Under the pieces are notes generated by a model. The model did not search any database, was not told the origin of the DNA, and was given only the letters and a program-made list of their open reading frames with translations. From Gammaproteobacteria bacterium (lineage in GTDB: Bacteria > Pseudomonadota > Gammaproteobacteria > Steroidobacterales > Steroidobacteraceae), in NCBI GenBank assembly GCA_003164785.1, contig PLUE01000062.1:310001-374000 (forward strand): DNA of 64,000 bases, given 5' to 3'. The position numbers were made by a program, and so were the translations under genes. Shown here piece by piece: positions 8,235 through 16,409 of this stretch. Within the stretch, counting starts at the first letter, position 1. Every line of letters begins with the position of its first letter.

Positions 8235-9518
8235 TCAGCGGCGTACGCGACGGCTGCGAAGTCTGGCGCGCGAGTCCGCGGGCGGCGGCGGGCGGCGCTT
8301 GCGCGTGCCGCGCCGCGGGCTCCCGTCGGGTGGCGGCAGCCGATCCGCAATGAGTCCGATCAGGGTGCGTGCCACGTCGATCTTCGGTCCGCGCGTCACC
8401 TCGGACTTGCCGCCGGGCCATAGCACCGTCAGCGCGTTGTCTTCGCAATCGAAGGCGATACCGTCGCCGACCTGGTTGGCCGCGATCATGTCGAGCTTCT
8501 TGCGCTTGAGTTTGCTGCGGGCATTGTCCTCGACGTTGTCGGTCTCCGCGGCAAAGCCCACGACGAAGGGTCGCTTGGCCATGTCGGCGACCGACTTGAC
8601 GATATCGGGCGCTGGCTCGAGTTCGAGTTTGACCGAGACACCCTGCTTCTTGATTTTTTGCTTGGCCACGGTCACGGGTTGAAAATCGGCGACGGCAGCG
8701 GCGGCGATGAACACGTCAGCTTCACCGATGTGGCGGTGCACGGCGGCATACATTTCTCGCGCGCTTTCGACGTCGATGCGCGTCACGCCGGTGGGGGTCG
8801 GCAGGTGTACCGGGCCGCTCACCACGGTGACATGTGCGCCGGCCTCACGCGCCGCGGCAGCGACGGCAAAACCCATTTTCCCACTGCTGCGATTCGTGAG
8901 GTAGCGCACGGGGTCGAGCCGTTCGCGGGTGGGTCCCGCCGTAATCAAGACATTCAGGCCGGTGAGCAATCCAGCATTGGCGGGCGGTTCGAGCACGCTT
9001 TCCGCCAGTTGCAGCGGTTCCCACATCCGGCCGGCGCCGATCTCTCCGCAGGCTTGATTGCCGGATGCGGGGCCGAGAACGCGCACACCGCGCGCCATCA
9101 AGGTGTCGACATTCGCCTGCGTGGCCTTGTTGGCCCACATCACCCGGTTCATGGCGGGCGCGATCACGATCGGCGCCTCGGTTGCGATGCAGAGAGTTGC
9201 CAATAAATCGTCGGCTCGGCCTCCAGCGAGGCGTGCGATGAAATCGGCGCTGGCTGGCGCAATCAGCACCAGTTGGGCCCAGCGTGCGAGCTCGATGTGT
9301 CCCATGGCCGCTTCCGCTGCACTGTCCCATAGGTCACTGCGAGTGGGGCGGCCCGATACCGCCTGAAAACTCATGGGTGTGATGAACTTCTGGGCGGCGG
9401 CGGTCATTACCACCTGGACTTCGGCCCCACGCTCCATCAAGCGACGCACCAAGTCGGGGCTTTTATAGGCGGCGATTCCGCCGGTGACACCCAGCAATAT
9501 TCGAGTCTTGACCGTCAA
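8235..9518 (-). CDS. coaBC: Bifunctional phosphopantothenoylcysteine decarboxylase / phosphopantothenate-cysteine ligase
   Basis: 427 residues. The N-terminal CoaC flavoprotein half has GVTGGIAAYKS, the active-site His in AAMGHIELARW, the PAMN motif (APAMNRVMW) and the ACGEIGAGRM segment with the catalytic Cys. The C-terminal CoaB half has ITAGPTRERLDPVRYLTN and FVVGFAAET. Together they join cysteine to 4'-phosphopantothenate and decarboxylate the product on the way to coenzyme A. The last 30 residues are an Arg-rich tail that is not part of the fold. The start overlaps the stop of the DUF4124 gene by 4 bp, indicating translational coupling. Confidence 0.95.
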   Translation of the reverse strand: MTVKTRILLGVTGGIAAYKSPDLVRRLMERGAEVQVVMTAAAQKFITPMSFQAVSGRPTRSDLWDSAAEAAMGHIELARWAQLVLIAPASADFIARLAGGRADDLLATLCIATEAPIVIAPAMNRVMWANKATQANVDTLMARGVRVLGPASGNQACGEIGAGRMWEPLQLAESVLEPPANAGLLTGLNVLITAGPTRERLDPVRYLTNRSSGKMGFAVAAAAREAGAHVTVVSGPVHLPTPTGVTRIDVESAREMYAAVHRHIGEADVFIAAAAVADFQPVTVAKQKIKKQGVSVKLELEPAPDIVKSVADMAKRPFVVGFAAETDNVEDNARSKLKRKKLDMIAANQVGDGIAFDCEDNALTVLWPGGKSEVTRGPKIDVARTLIGLIADRLPPPDGSPRRGTRKRRPPPPADSRARLRSRRVRR

Positions 9519-10168
9519 TGGATTCCCTTCAGCTGTTTGTAGCGCGCGATATCGCTTTCGAATTGCTTGCTCATGATGGCAGCCTCGCTGCGCTTCTCGC
9601 GCAGATTCTCCAGTTGGGTGCGAATGTCGGTGCCGACATGGACCAGGTCCTCGGCGACCTGGTCCGGCAGTCGCGGGGCCTTCGGATCGCTGTTGTAGGG
9701 TCGAAAGCGCATGCTGGCGTCGCGCAATTTCTTGAGACGCCCATCGAGTATCTCGAGGAATTGTCCGGTGACCTTCACCTGATCCGTCAGGAGGTCCAAG
9801 CGCTGATCCCGTAATCGTTCGATATCCGACACCGAAACATAGGTGTTCAACAGGTTTCTATCCCGGCTGGCACTCTGTTCGGCATCGACCCGCTTTTGCT
9901 CGTCGGCGGCCATCTGCTCCGGCGTCTCTTGGGCCTCCACACGGTCGGTCTCGACTCCCTGGGAGTTGATGATGTGCTGTTCCTGGCTGGCATACTCGGG
10001 GGGAATATTGTCGCCATAATGGGTTATACCTTGGGCATCGACCCATTTATAGAGTTTGCGGCCATTGGATGCCGCGGTCGCCGACATCGCTGACGTTGCG
10101 AATAGCAGGATCACGCACAGGACCCGGGCAAGATTCTTCAAAGCATTTCCCCAGTGTAACCGGCGCAT
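9515..10168 (-). CDS. DUF4124 domain-containing exported protein
   Basis: About 217 residues from the Met at 10168, chosen because it gives a proper signal peptide (hydrophobic LARVLCVILLFATS, then AMSATAAS). An upstream in-frame Met at 10210 would add 14 charged residues. The mature N-terminus KLYKWVDAQGITHYGDNIPPEY is the DUF4124 signature. The rest is a charged, probably coiled-coil region (about residues 75-210). It is periplasmic and its function is not known. It lies between pyrE and coaBC, which is its usual place in this group, and overlaps coaBC by 4 bp. Confidence 0.75.
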   Translation of the reverse strand: MRRLHWGNALKNLARVLCVILLFATSAMSATAASNGRKLYKWVDAQGITHYGDNIPPEYASQEQHIINSQGVETDRVEAQETPEQMAADEQKRVDAEQSASRDRNLLNTYVSVSDIERLRDQRLDLLTDQVKVTGQFLEILDGRLKKLRDASMRFRPYNSDPKAPRLPDQVAEDLVHVGTDIRTQLENLREKRSEAAIMSKQFESDIARYKQLKGIH

Positions 10169-10230
10169 TGTGAGGCGCAGGCGGGCGGTTTTCCAGGGGC
10201 CATTGCTCAATCCGTCAGCCCGCAGGCCGG

Positions 10231-10875
10231 TCAGACGCCGTATTGCTGCCGATAGGCTTGCATGTTCGCAAGTTCAGCCGTCCGGCCTTGGCCGCTCATG
10301 TGCTGCATGAGTTCATCCAGGTTCACCACGGCGATGACGGGGATCCCGAACTGCTCCTCGACCTCCTGGACCGCGGATAGCCTGCTTTCGCCGCCCCTCT
10401 CCTGGCGGTCCAAGGCGAGCAGAACGCCGGCAGGCTGCGCCCCCGCCGCGATGATGAGGTCGATGGACTCGCGGATGGCCGTTCCGGCGGTAATGACGTC
10501 GTCCACGATCAGCACCCGGCCACGCAGGGGGCTTCCGACGATCTGGCCACCCTCGCCATGGTCCTTGGCTTCCTTGCGATTGAAGGCAAATGGCAGGTCG
10601 AGGGCCTGGCTATCCGCCAACGCGGCGGCCGTCACGGTCACCAACGGGATGCCCTTATAGGCGGGCCCGAACAGCATGTCGAAGGCAACATCGGACGAGG
10701 CGATCGCCGCCGCATAGGCGCGCCCAACGGCGGCGATACCCATCCCTGTGCTGAATAGCCCGGCATTGAAGAAGTAGGGGCTGTCGCGCCCTGACTTCAA
10801 GCGAAAGCGGCCGAACTTCAGGACGCCGAGTTGCACGCAGAGGTCGATGAATTCATTCTGGTACGTGAGCGTCAT
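10231..10875 (-). CDS. pyrE: Orotate phosphoribosyltransferase
   Basis: 214 residues from the Met at 10875 (MTLTYQNEFIDLC); an upstream Met at 10893 exists but adds residues not seen in the family. The PRPP-binding loop VLIVDDVITAGTAIRES and the substrate segment FRLKSGRDSPYFFNAGLF are intact. The enzyme makes orotidine 5'-phosphate from orotate and PRPP, the fifth step of pyrimidine synthesis. It heads the minus-strand block with coaBC and dut. Its promoter must lie in the 81 bp shared with the divergent ampG-like gene. Confidence 0.95.
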   Translation of the reverse strand: MTLTYQNEFIDLCVQLGVLKFGRFRLKSGRDSPYFFNAGLFSTGMGIAAVGRAYAAAIASSDVAFDMLFGPAYKGIPLVTVTAAALADSQALDLPFAFNRKEAKDHGEGGQIVGSPLRGRVLIVDDVITAGTAIRESIDLIIAAGAQPAGVLLALDRQERGGESRLSAVQEVEEQFGIPVIAVVNLDELMQHMSGQGRTAELANMQAYRQQYGV

Positions 10876-10956
10876 GGACGTGAAGTTTCGCAAGCGCAGC
10901 GGTCCGCCGCAAGCGTGTCGGCGGCATCGACGGATTGGCTGCTATCATCGCGCGCC

Positions 10957-12264
10957 ATGTCCAGCGCCAAATCGACTTTGTCGGCAGCGTCCGAGGCGGC
11001 TCCCGCCAAACCCTCGGTCTGGGCCGCATTCGCGCAGCCGTCGGCCTGGACCATGTTCATGTTCGGATTCGCATCGGGGCTGCCGTTCCTGTTGGTGTCG
11101 GGAACCTTGGCGTATTGGCTGAAAGATCAAGGCATCCCGCGCGCGCAGTTGACCCAAATCGCCAGTGCCGGTGTCACTTACGCGCTCAAATTCCTGTGGT
11201 CCCCGCTGGTCGACCGGGTTCGATTGCCCGGGCTCGGCCGGCTGGGCCAGCGGCGCAGTTGGCTGCTGGCCGCCCAACTGGTCGTCATGGCGGGACTCTT
11301 CGCCATGGCTTGGATTACGCCGAACCGGCTGCTGCCGTTCATTCTGGTGACGGTCGTGGTGGCCGTGGCCGGCGCGACGCTCGATATTGCCGTGGATGCG
11401 TATCGCATCGAGATCGCGCCGGTGCAGGATCAGGGCGCGCTCATGGCGACCTACTCGCTTGGTTATCGGATCGCGCTGATACTCACCGGTGCATTGGCCC
11501 TGGTTTTGGCCGATCACCTGCAATGGACCTTGGTCTATTGCGTCATGGCGTTGGCCATGCTGATGCCGATGGTGGCCTGCCTCCGCGCGCGCGAACCGCT
11601 CGCGCATCGGTTGCAGACGCGCGGCTGGAGCGCCGGTCTGCGTGAGGGAGTGACCGAACCGTTTGCCGACTTCTTTCGCCGTTTCGGTACCCTGACGGGG
11701 CTCGTCATCGTGCTCTTCGTGCTGCTGTTCAAGATTTCGGATCAAGCGCTCGGTGGCGGCATCATGGCCGACTTCTATCTCGGCGCCGGCTTCACGAAAA
11801 CCGAGATTGCGACCGTCTCGAAAGTATTTGGCATTTGGGTCGGCATGGCCGGTGCGTTCATGGGCGGCATCGCCGTGGTGCGCTGGGGTGTCGAGCGCAG
11901 CCTCCTGCTCGGCATCATCCTGGCGGCGGCAACCAACCTGCTTTACGTGCTGCTGGTCGGCGCCGATGGGAATGTCGTCAAGCTGACCCTGGTGATATCA
12001 GGGGAGAATCTCGCAGGCGGCTTTCTGGGCACCGCGGGGGTTGCGTACCTGTCGGGGCTCGTCAACCTGCGGCATACCGCAACTCAATACGCGATGTTCT
12101 CGTCGCTCGTGATGCTGTCGGGGAAGGTTCTCGGCTATTGGTCGGGCCACATCGTCAATCGCATCGGTTTCACCGAGTACTTCGTGATGAGCGCGGCAGC
12201 GGCTCTGCCGGCAATCGGGCTGTATTTCTGGCTGCGTCCGCGGGTGCGTTTGGGCGAAGCCTAG
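10957..12264 (+). CDS. ampG: AmpG-family muropeptide/sugar MFS transporter
   Basis: 435 residues from the ATG at 10957; the open frame extends upstream into the pyrE promoter, but that part is non-hydrophobic and not family-like. About 12 membrane segments are visible. The text FMFGFASGLPFLLVSGTLAYWLKDQGI and the DAYRIEI segment are typical of AmpG, the inner-membrane permease that brings anhydromuropeptides released from the wall back into the cytoplasm. No beta-lactamase or ampD gene is nearby, so a resistance-induction role cannot be read here. It converges on the DUF6763 gene. Confidence 0.85.
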   Translation: MSSAKSTLSAASEAAPAKPSVWAAFAQPSAWTMFMFGFASGLPFLLVSGTLAYWLKDQGIPRAQLTQIASAGVTYALKFLWSPLVDRVRLPGLGRLGQRRSWLLAAQLVVMAGLFAMAWITPNRLLPFILVTVVVAVAGATLDIAVDAYRIEIAPVQDQGALMATYSLGYRIALILTGALALVLADHLQWTLVYCVMALAMLMPMVACLRAREPLAHRLQTRGWSAGLREGVTEPFADFFRRFGTLTGLVIVLFVLLFKISDQALGGGIMADFYLGAGFTKTEIATVSKVFGIWVGMAGAFMGGIAVVRWGVERSLLLGIILAAATNLLYVLLVGADGNVVKLTLVISGENLAGGFLGTAGVAYLSGLVNLRHTATQYAMFSSLVMLSGKVLGYWSGHIVNRIGFTEYFVMSAAAALPAIGLYFWLRPRVRLGEA

Positions 12265-12291
12265 CGCGGCGTGCGGTTCACCGTGCGCTAG
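12261..12291. terminator. Inverted repeat between convergent genes
   Basis: CTAGCGC at 12261-12267 and GCGCTAG at 12285-12291 can pair over a 17-nt loop. The stem contains both stop codons: that of the ampG-like gene on the plus strand and that of the DUF6763 gene on the minus strand. No T run follows on either side, so a bidirectional terminator is a weak inference. Confidence 0.3.
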
Positions 12292-12581
12292 CGGCGCATC
12301 GAACGGTCGTGGCCGACCGACCAGCCGGCGCGGACCGAATCCTCGAAATGGCGTTCGAGATCCTCGGCTTCGACGTCGACCGCGCCCGACCAGTCTTCCG
12401 GCGCATCCGCAGCGTCGAGCATCTGGTCGAGCATGTGTTCGTTCCATGACTCGAAATCCATTTCCGTCACGGTGCCGTCGAAGAACTGGATCTCGATGGT
12501 TTCGTCCCCATCGTCGATTGCCACGACTTCGAACAGTTCATTGGTGACCCCACGGTACCACTCACCCACGATCGGCTTCAT
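12288..12581 (-). CDS. DUF6763 family small acidic protein
   Basis: 97 residues, very acidic, no signal peptide or membrane segment. The text MKPIVGEWYRGVTNELFEVVAIDD and QFFDGTVTEMDFESW is the conserved core of a small protein family found in gammaproteobacteria and annotated DUF6763. Its function is unknown. A beta-rich N-terminal part (about 1-45) is followed by a helical acidic tail. It is transcribed toward ampG and away from the marC-like gene, with 90 bp of shared upstream DNA. Confidence 0.7.
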   Translation of the reverse strand: MKPIVGEWYRGVTNELFEVVAIDDGDETIEIQFFDGTVTEMDFESWNEHMLDQMLDAADAPEDWSGAVDVEAEDLERHFEDSVRAGWSVGHDRSMRR

Positions 12582-12671
12582 CGCGCGCCTCCGTCTGCTA
12601 TCCTTAAAAGCAATTCAACTCCCAAAAAAACCTCCGCGCAACGATTAAATTTTGCGCGTAGCAGCACGGGC

Positions 12672-13295
12672 ATGGCCGAACAATTATTCAAGTTTTTCGT
12701 GGTGTTTTTCGTCGTCGTAGAACCGATTTCCCTGATCCCGCTGTTCGCCGGATTGACCGAGGGCTCGACGGTGGCCTATCAGAAAAACATGGCGGGGAAG
12801 TCGACCGCCGTCGCGCTCGGAATTTGTGTCCTGTTTGCCCTCGTGGGCGCCAAGTTTCTCGATGCGATGGGAATCGAACTGAGTTCGTTCCGCATCGCGG
12901 GAGGCAGTTTGTTGTTCTTGATTTCCCTGGAAATGGTGTTCGCCCGCACCTCCGGAACGCGGTCGACGACACCGGAACTGGAGGAAGCGATGAAGCGGGA
13001 GGACATTTCCGTGTTTCCGCTCGCATTCCCTTTCATGGCCGGGCCCGGTGCGTTGGCGACGATTCTGCTGACTGCGGGCGAGATCTGGGGCAAACCGGTG
13101 TTGTTCGCGGGTTTTTTGGCGGTCGTCACCGTGGTCCTGCTGATCTGTTGGTGCCTGATGCTGGCCGCTCCCCGCTTGATGAAGGTTCTGGGGGTGACCG
13201 GCGCCAACGTGATGAGCCGACTGTCGGGCGTGATATTGGCGGCCCTCGCGGTGCAGTTCATCGTCGACGGGATACGCGGAAGCTTCCTGAGCTAG
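12672..13295 (+). CDS. MarC family integral membrane protein
   Basis: 207 residues with six predicted membrane helices. FFVVVEPISLIPLFAGLTEG near the N-terminus and PLAFPFMAGPGALATILL near residue 120 are the two repeated half-motifs of the MarC/UPF0056 family. The biochemical role of the family is unsettled; an early link to multiple antibiotic resistance was not upheld. Its stop codon overlaps that of the convergent trmB gene inside a shared CTAG palindrome. Confidence 0.85.
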   Translation: MAEQLFKFFVVFFVVVEPISLIPLFAGLTEGSTVAYQKNMAGKSTAVALGICVLFALVGAKFLDAMGIELSSFRIAGGSLLFLISLEMVFARTSGTRSTTPELEEAMKREDISVFPLAFPFMAGPGALATILLTAGEIWGKPVLFAGFLAVVTVVLLICWCLMLAAPRLMKVLGVTGANVMSRLSGVILAALAVQFIVDGIRGSFLS

Positions 13296-13984
13296 CGTTT
13301 GGCGTACGCCAGATCCCAGACGCCATGCCCCAGCCGGGCGCCGCGTTTCTCGAACCGGGTGAGGGGGCGGAAGTCGGGCCGATCGACGTAGGTCCCATCC
13401 GCGCTCAGTGTCCCGAGTGCATCATTGGCATTGCACACGGCAAGCATCTGCTCTGCGTACTCCTGCCAGTCCGTGCCGAGCCGCAGGATTCCGCCGGGAG
13501 CCATCTTCCGGGCGAGCAAGGCGACGAAGCCAGCATCGATCAGGCGCCGTTTGTGATGCCGCTTCTTATGCCAGGGGTCGGGGAAAAACACGAGAACTTC
13601 ATCGAAGCTTGCGTCCTGGATCGCCGTGTTGAGAACCTCCACGGCATCGTGGCAGATGACGCGTAAATTCGTGAGTTTCGCCTCCTCGGCCTGCAACAGC
13701 AGACGTCCGACTCCGGACCGGTGCACCTCGATCCCTAGGTAGTCGACCTGCGGGTTGGCCGTCGCCAGGCCGCCGATCACTTCGCCCGTGCCGAATCCGA
13801 TTTCCAGACAGCGCCGCACGGTTGGCAGTGCTGCGCTGCGACCAAAGACGGCGTCCAAATCGATCGGAACATCACGATATTCCACGCCGAAAGTGGGCCA
13901 GAGTTCGACGAGCGCGCGTTCCTGCGCCGCCGTGACCCGGCCGGCGCGCAACACGAAGCTTCGAATGCGACGTTGTGCATGCAT
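13292..13984 (-). CDS. trmB: tRNA (guanine-N7-)-methyltransferase
   Basis: 230 residues from the Met at 13984 (MHAQRRIRSFVLRAGR); the open frame continues upstream into the divergent phospholipase D gene, so the longer start is rejected. The SAM-binding motif EIGFGTGEVIGGLA and the catalytic/tRNA-binding motif VFFPDPWHKKRHHKRRLI are intact. The enzyme makes m7G46 in the variable loop of tRNAs. The 31 bp between its start and that of the divergent lipoprotein gene must hold both promoters. Confidence 0.95.
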   Translation of the reverse strand: MHAQRRIRSFVLRAGRVTAAQERALVELWPTFGVEYRDVPIDLDAVFGRSAALPTVRRCLEIGFGTGEVIGGLATANPQVDYLGIEVHRSGVGRLLLQAEEAKLTNLRVICHDAVEVLNTAIQDASFDEVLVFFPDPWHKKRHHKRRLIDAGFVALLARKMAPGGILRLGTDWQEYAEQMLAVCNANDALGTLSADGTYVDRPDFRPLTRFEKRGARLGHGVWDLAYAKR

Positions 13985-14015
13985 GGTTGGAAAGTGTGCC
14001 TGATATAGTGCCGCG

Positions 14016-15530
14016 ATGCGCAAATCCTGGATCAGAGCTTTCGCGGCTTGTGCCGTCCTGATCGCGGCCGGCTGCGTGGGACTGCCCCAGCATGTGCACA
14101 AGTATACGACCGAATCGCTGCTGCATCCTGAGACAACGGCGCTCGGCCGCATCGCGGAGCACCATGGCGGTGGCAAAAACCTATCAGGCATCCGCCTGCT
14201 GACATCGGGCGATGAGGCCCTGGCGAGCTTGATTGCCCTGGCGGACCGGGCCGAACGCACCTTGGACCTCCAGTACTATCTCATCCATGAGGACGACTCC
14301 TCACGTCTGCTGTTGCATCATCTGCGTCTGGCTGCGGAGCGCGGAGTGCGTGTACGGCTGCTGGTGGACGATCTGAATACGGCAGGCGAGGACCGCCGCT
14401 TCATGCATCTGGGCGCGCATGAGAACATCGAAGTGCGTGTATTCAATCCATTTCCGGGTGGGCGCTTCGCGCTATGGACCCGATTCATCGCCTCGGCTTC
14501 CGACATTCCGCGCATCAATCATCGCATGCACAACAAGCTGTTCGTCGCCGACAACTCGATCGCGATCACCGGCGGGCGCAACATCGGCGATCAATATTTC
14601 ACACGTGACCCGCACAGCAACTTCATCGACCTCGACGTGGTCGCCGCCGGCATGATCGTCCCGCAGCTATCGGCGACCTTCGATGAATTCTGGAACAGTA
14701 AGTATGCCTATCCCATCGCGTCGGTGGCCTCGCCGGTGGACGCGGAGGGCGTGCCGAAGGCCCTCGAGGAAAATGCCGTGGCAGGAGACGCCAACTGGCT
14801 AGGGCGCGAACTCGATGCCGGTGATTTGCAGTTGGATTGGGTGCCGGCCACGATTCTGGCGGACGGACCCGCCAAGATTGCCAGCGACGTCGCGCCCAAT
14901 GAAGAGGTCACGATCGCGAACAATATCGCGGCTTTGATGCGCGCGGCGCAACAGGAGGTCATCATCATTTCCCCTTACTTCGTGCCCGGCGAGAAGGGCG
15001 TGGCGCTGATGCGCGAGCTGGTCGGGCATGGCGTGCGGATTCGAGTGCTCACGAACTCTCTTGCGTCCACCGATTCCCCGCTGGTGCATAACGGCTATTC
15101 TCATTACCGCGTGGCGCTCCTGAAGCTGGGGGTCGAATTGAGCGAGGTACGGCCCAAGCTCGGGCAGAAGCGGCTGCGCTTTCATCCGTTTAGAAGCTCG
15201 AACGCCAGTCTGCACGCCAAGGCGCTCGTGATCGATCAGAAGACGGTGTTCATCGGCTCGATGAACATGGACGCGAGGTCGGCACGCACGAACAGCGAGA
15301 TGGGGCTGGTGATGCGCAGCACCGAGATCGCGCATCAAGTCATCAGCCTGCTCGATGACATCAGCGCCGACGGCAGCTATCGGTTGGATCTCGATCGTCA
15401 CGATCAAATCGTCTGGTCGAGCGGCGAGCCGGGTGCGGAAAAACACTGGTACCGCGATCCAGAGACCACCTGGTTGCAGCGGTTCACGCTGCGCATCATT
15501 TCGGCCTTCGCCTCGGAGGATCTGCTCTGA
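14016..15530 (+). CDS. Phospholipase D family lipoprotein (cardiolipin-synthase-like)
   Basis: 504 residues. The N-terminus carries a lipoprotein signal (AVLIAAGC, Cys at residue 20). Both HKD catalytic motifs are present: HNKLFVADN followed by GGRNIGDQYF, and HAKALVIDQ followed by GSMNMDARS. Paired HKD motifs form one active site that cleaves or transfers phosphatidyl groups. The lipoprotein anchor places it at the periplasmic face of a membrane, unlike the classical inner-membrane cardiolipin synthases with N-terminal helices. It is monocistronic. Confidence 0.85.
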   Translation: MRKSWIRAFAACAVLIAAGCVGLPQHVHKYTTESLLHPETTALGRIAEHHGGGKNLSGIRLLTSGDEALASLIALADRAERTLDLQYYLIHEDDSSRLLLHHLRLAAERGVRVRLLVDDLNTAGEDRRFMHLGAHENIEVRVFNPFPGGRFALWTRFIASASDIPRINHRMHNKLFVADNSIAITGGRNIGDQYFTRDPHSNFIDLDVVAAGMIVPQLSATFDEFWNSKYAYPIASVASPVDAEGVPKALEENAVAGDANWLGRELDAGDLQLDWVPATILADGPAKIASDVAPNEEVTIANNIAALMRAAQQEVIIISPYFVPGEKGVALMRELVGHGVRIRVLTNSLASTDSPLVHNGYSHYRVALLKLGVELSEVRPKLGQKRLRFHPFRSSNASLHAKALVIDQKTVFIGSMNMDARSARTNSEMGLVMRSTEIAHQVISLLDDISADGSYRLDLDRHDQIVWSSGEPGAEKHWYRDPETTWLQRFTLRIISAFASEDLL

Positions 15531-15538
15531 GCGAGACG

Positions 15539-15769
15539 TCAGGCGGGCGAGATGCGCAGCGAGCTCAGGTACTCCTTGACTCGTGAGCGGAAGCCCTCGC
15601 TGCTCGTCACGATGGCGCCGCCCGCCAGCACCAAAATGAAATCGCCGCGCAGCGTCCGGTTCACTTCCCTCACGTGATTGACATTGACGAGGCAGGATCG
15701 GCTGATACGCAACATGGGCTGGGTGCGCAGTGCCTGCTCTGCCTGGCTCAAGGTGCTGCGCGTCAGGCG
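15539..15769 (-). pseudogene. 3' fragment of a LytTR-domain regulator
   Basis: The last 76 or so codons of a LytTR DNA-binding domain are readable: TLSQAEQALRTQPMLRISR, then SCLVNVNHVREVNRTL and the terminal SEGFRSRVKEYL. The upstream half of the domain and any receiver domain are absent, because the frame runs straight into the 3' end of ppa. There is no start codon or promoter of its own, so this is a remnant. The junction with ppa lies at about 15763-15790. Confidence 0.7.
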
Positions 15770-16311
15770 GCTGGTTGCCCCTTCAGGGCTGCATATCGCT
15801 TGATGCCGTTCAGAATCTCGGTATGCGCAACGTCGAGGCCGGCCCAGCCCATGACCTTGACCCATTTGCCCGCTTCGAGATCCTTGTAATGCTCGAAGAA
15901 ATGCTGAATCTGTTTCAACCGGATGTCTGGGACATCGTCGATCGACTTCCAATGCATATACAAGGGGCAAATCCCGTCTGTCGGGACCGCCAGCAGTTTC
16001 GCATCGCCGCCTGCCTCGTCGTCCATCTGTAGCAAGCCGAGGGCGCGGCACCGCACAACGACTCCCGGCAACAGGGGAAACGGCGTGTGGACCAGCACGT
16101 CCACAGGGTCATTGTCGTCGGCAATGGTGCGAGGAACATAGCCGTAGTTGGCCGGATAGTGCATGGCGGTCATCATGAAACGGTCCACGAACAGCGCACC
16201 CGATTCCTTGTCTACCTCATACTTGATCGGATCAGCGTTCATAGGAATTTCTATGATGACGTTGAATTCGATCGGAACGTTATTGCCGGCCGCGACGTTG
16301 CTGATACTCAT
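15763..16311 (-). CDS. ppa: Inorganic pyrophosphatase, family I
   Basis: 182 residues, normal for the soluble Mg-dependent enzyme. The metal-binding signature DDNDPVDVLV, the YGYVPRT loop and KVMGWAGLDVAHTEI are intact. It hydrolyses pyrophosphate and so pulls biosynthetic reactions forward. The C-terminus ends KGQPAA, and the last few codons overlap the LytTR remnant, so the exact terminal residues may come from the junction rather than the original gene. The core fold appears complete. Confidence 0.95.
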   Translation of the reverse strand: MSISNVAAGNNVPIEFNVIIEIPMNADPIKYEVDKESGALFVDRFMMTAMHYPANYGYVPRTIADDNDPVDVLVHTPFPLLPGVVVRCRALGLLQMDDEAGGDAKLLAVPTDGICPLYMHWKSIDDVPDIRLKQIQHFFEHYKDLEAGKWVKVMGWAGLDVAHTEILNGIKRYAALKGQPAA

Positions 16312-16409
16312 CTAATAGCGATCCTTTGGGTAGTGGGCGCGGATGCACCGCCGCGCCCATGATACCTGCCGGACACGCCACGTCCGTACGTTTTGGCACG
16401 AATTCGGCG

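Noticed and set aside
16335..16358. Hairpin GGGCGCGG/CCGCGCCC between the propeller lipoprotein gene and ppa
   Set aside because: The 8-bp stem has an 8-nt loop and no T run on the minus strand, so a terminator call is not supported.
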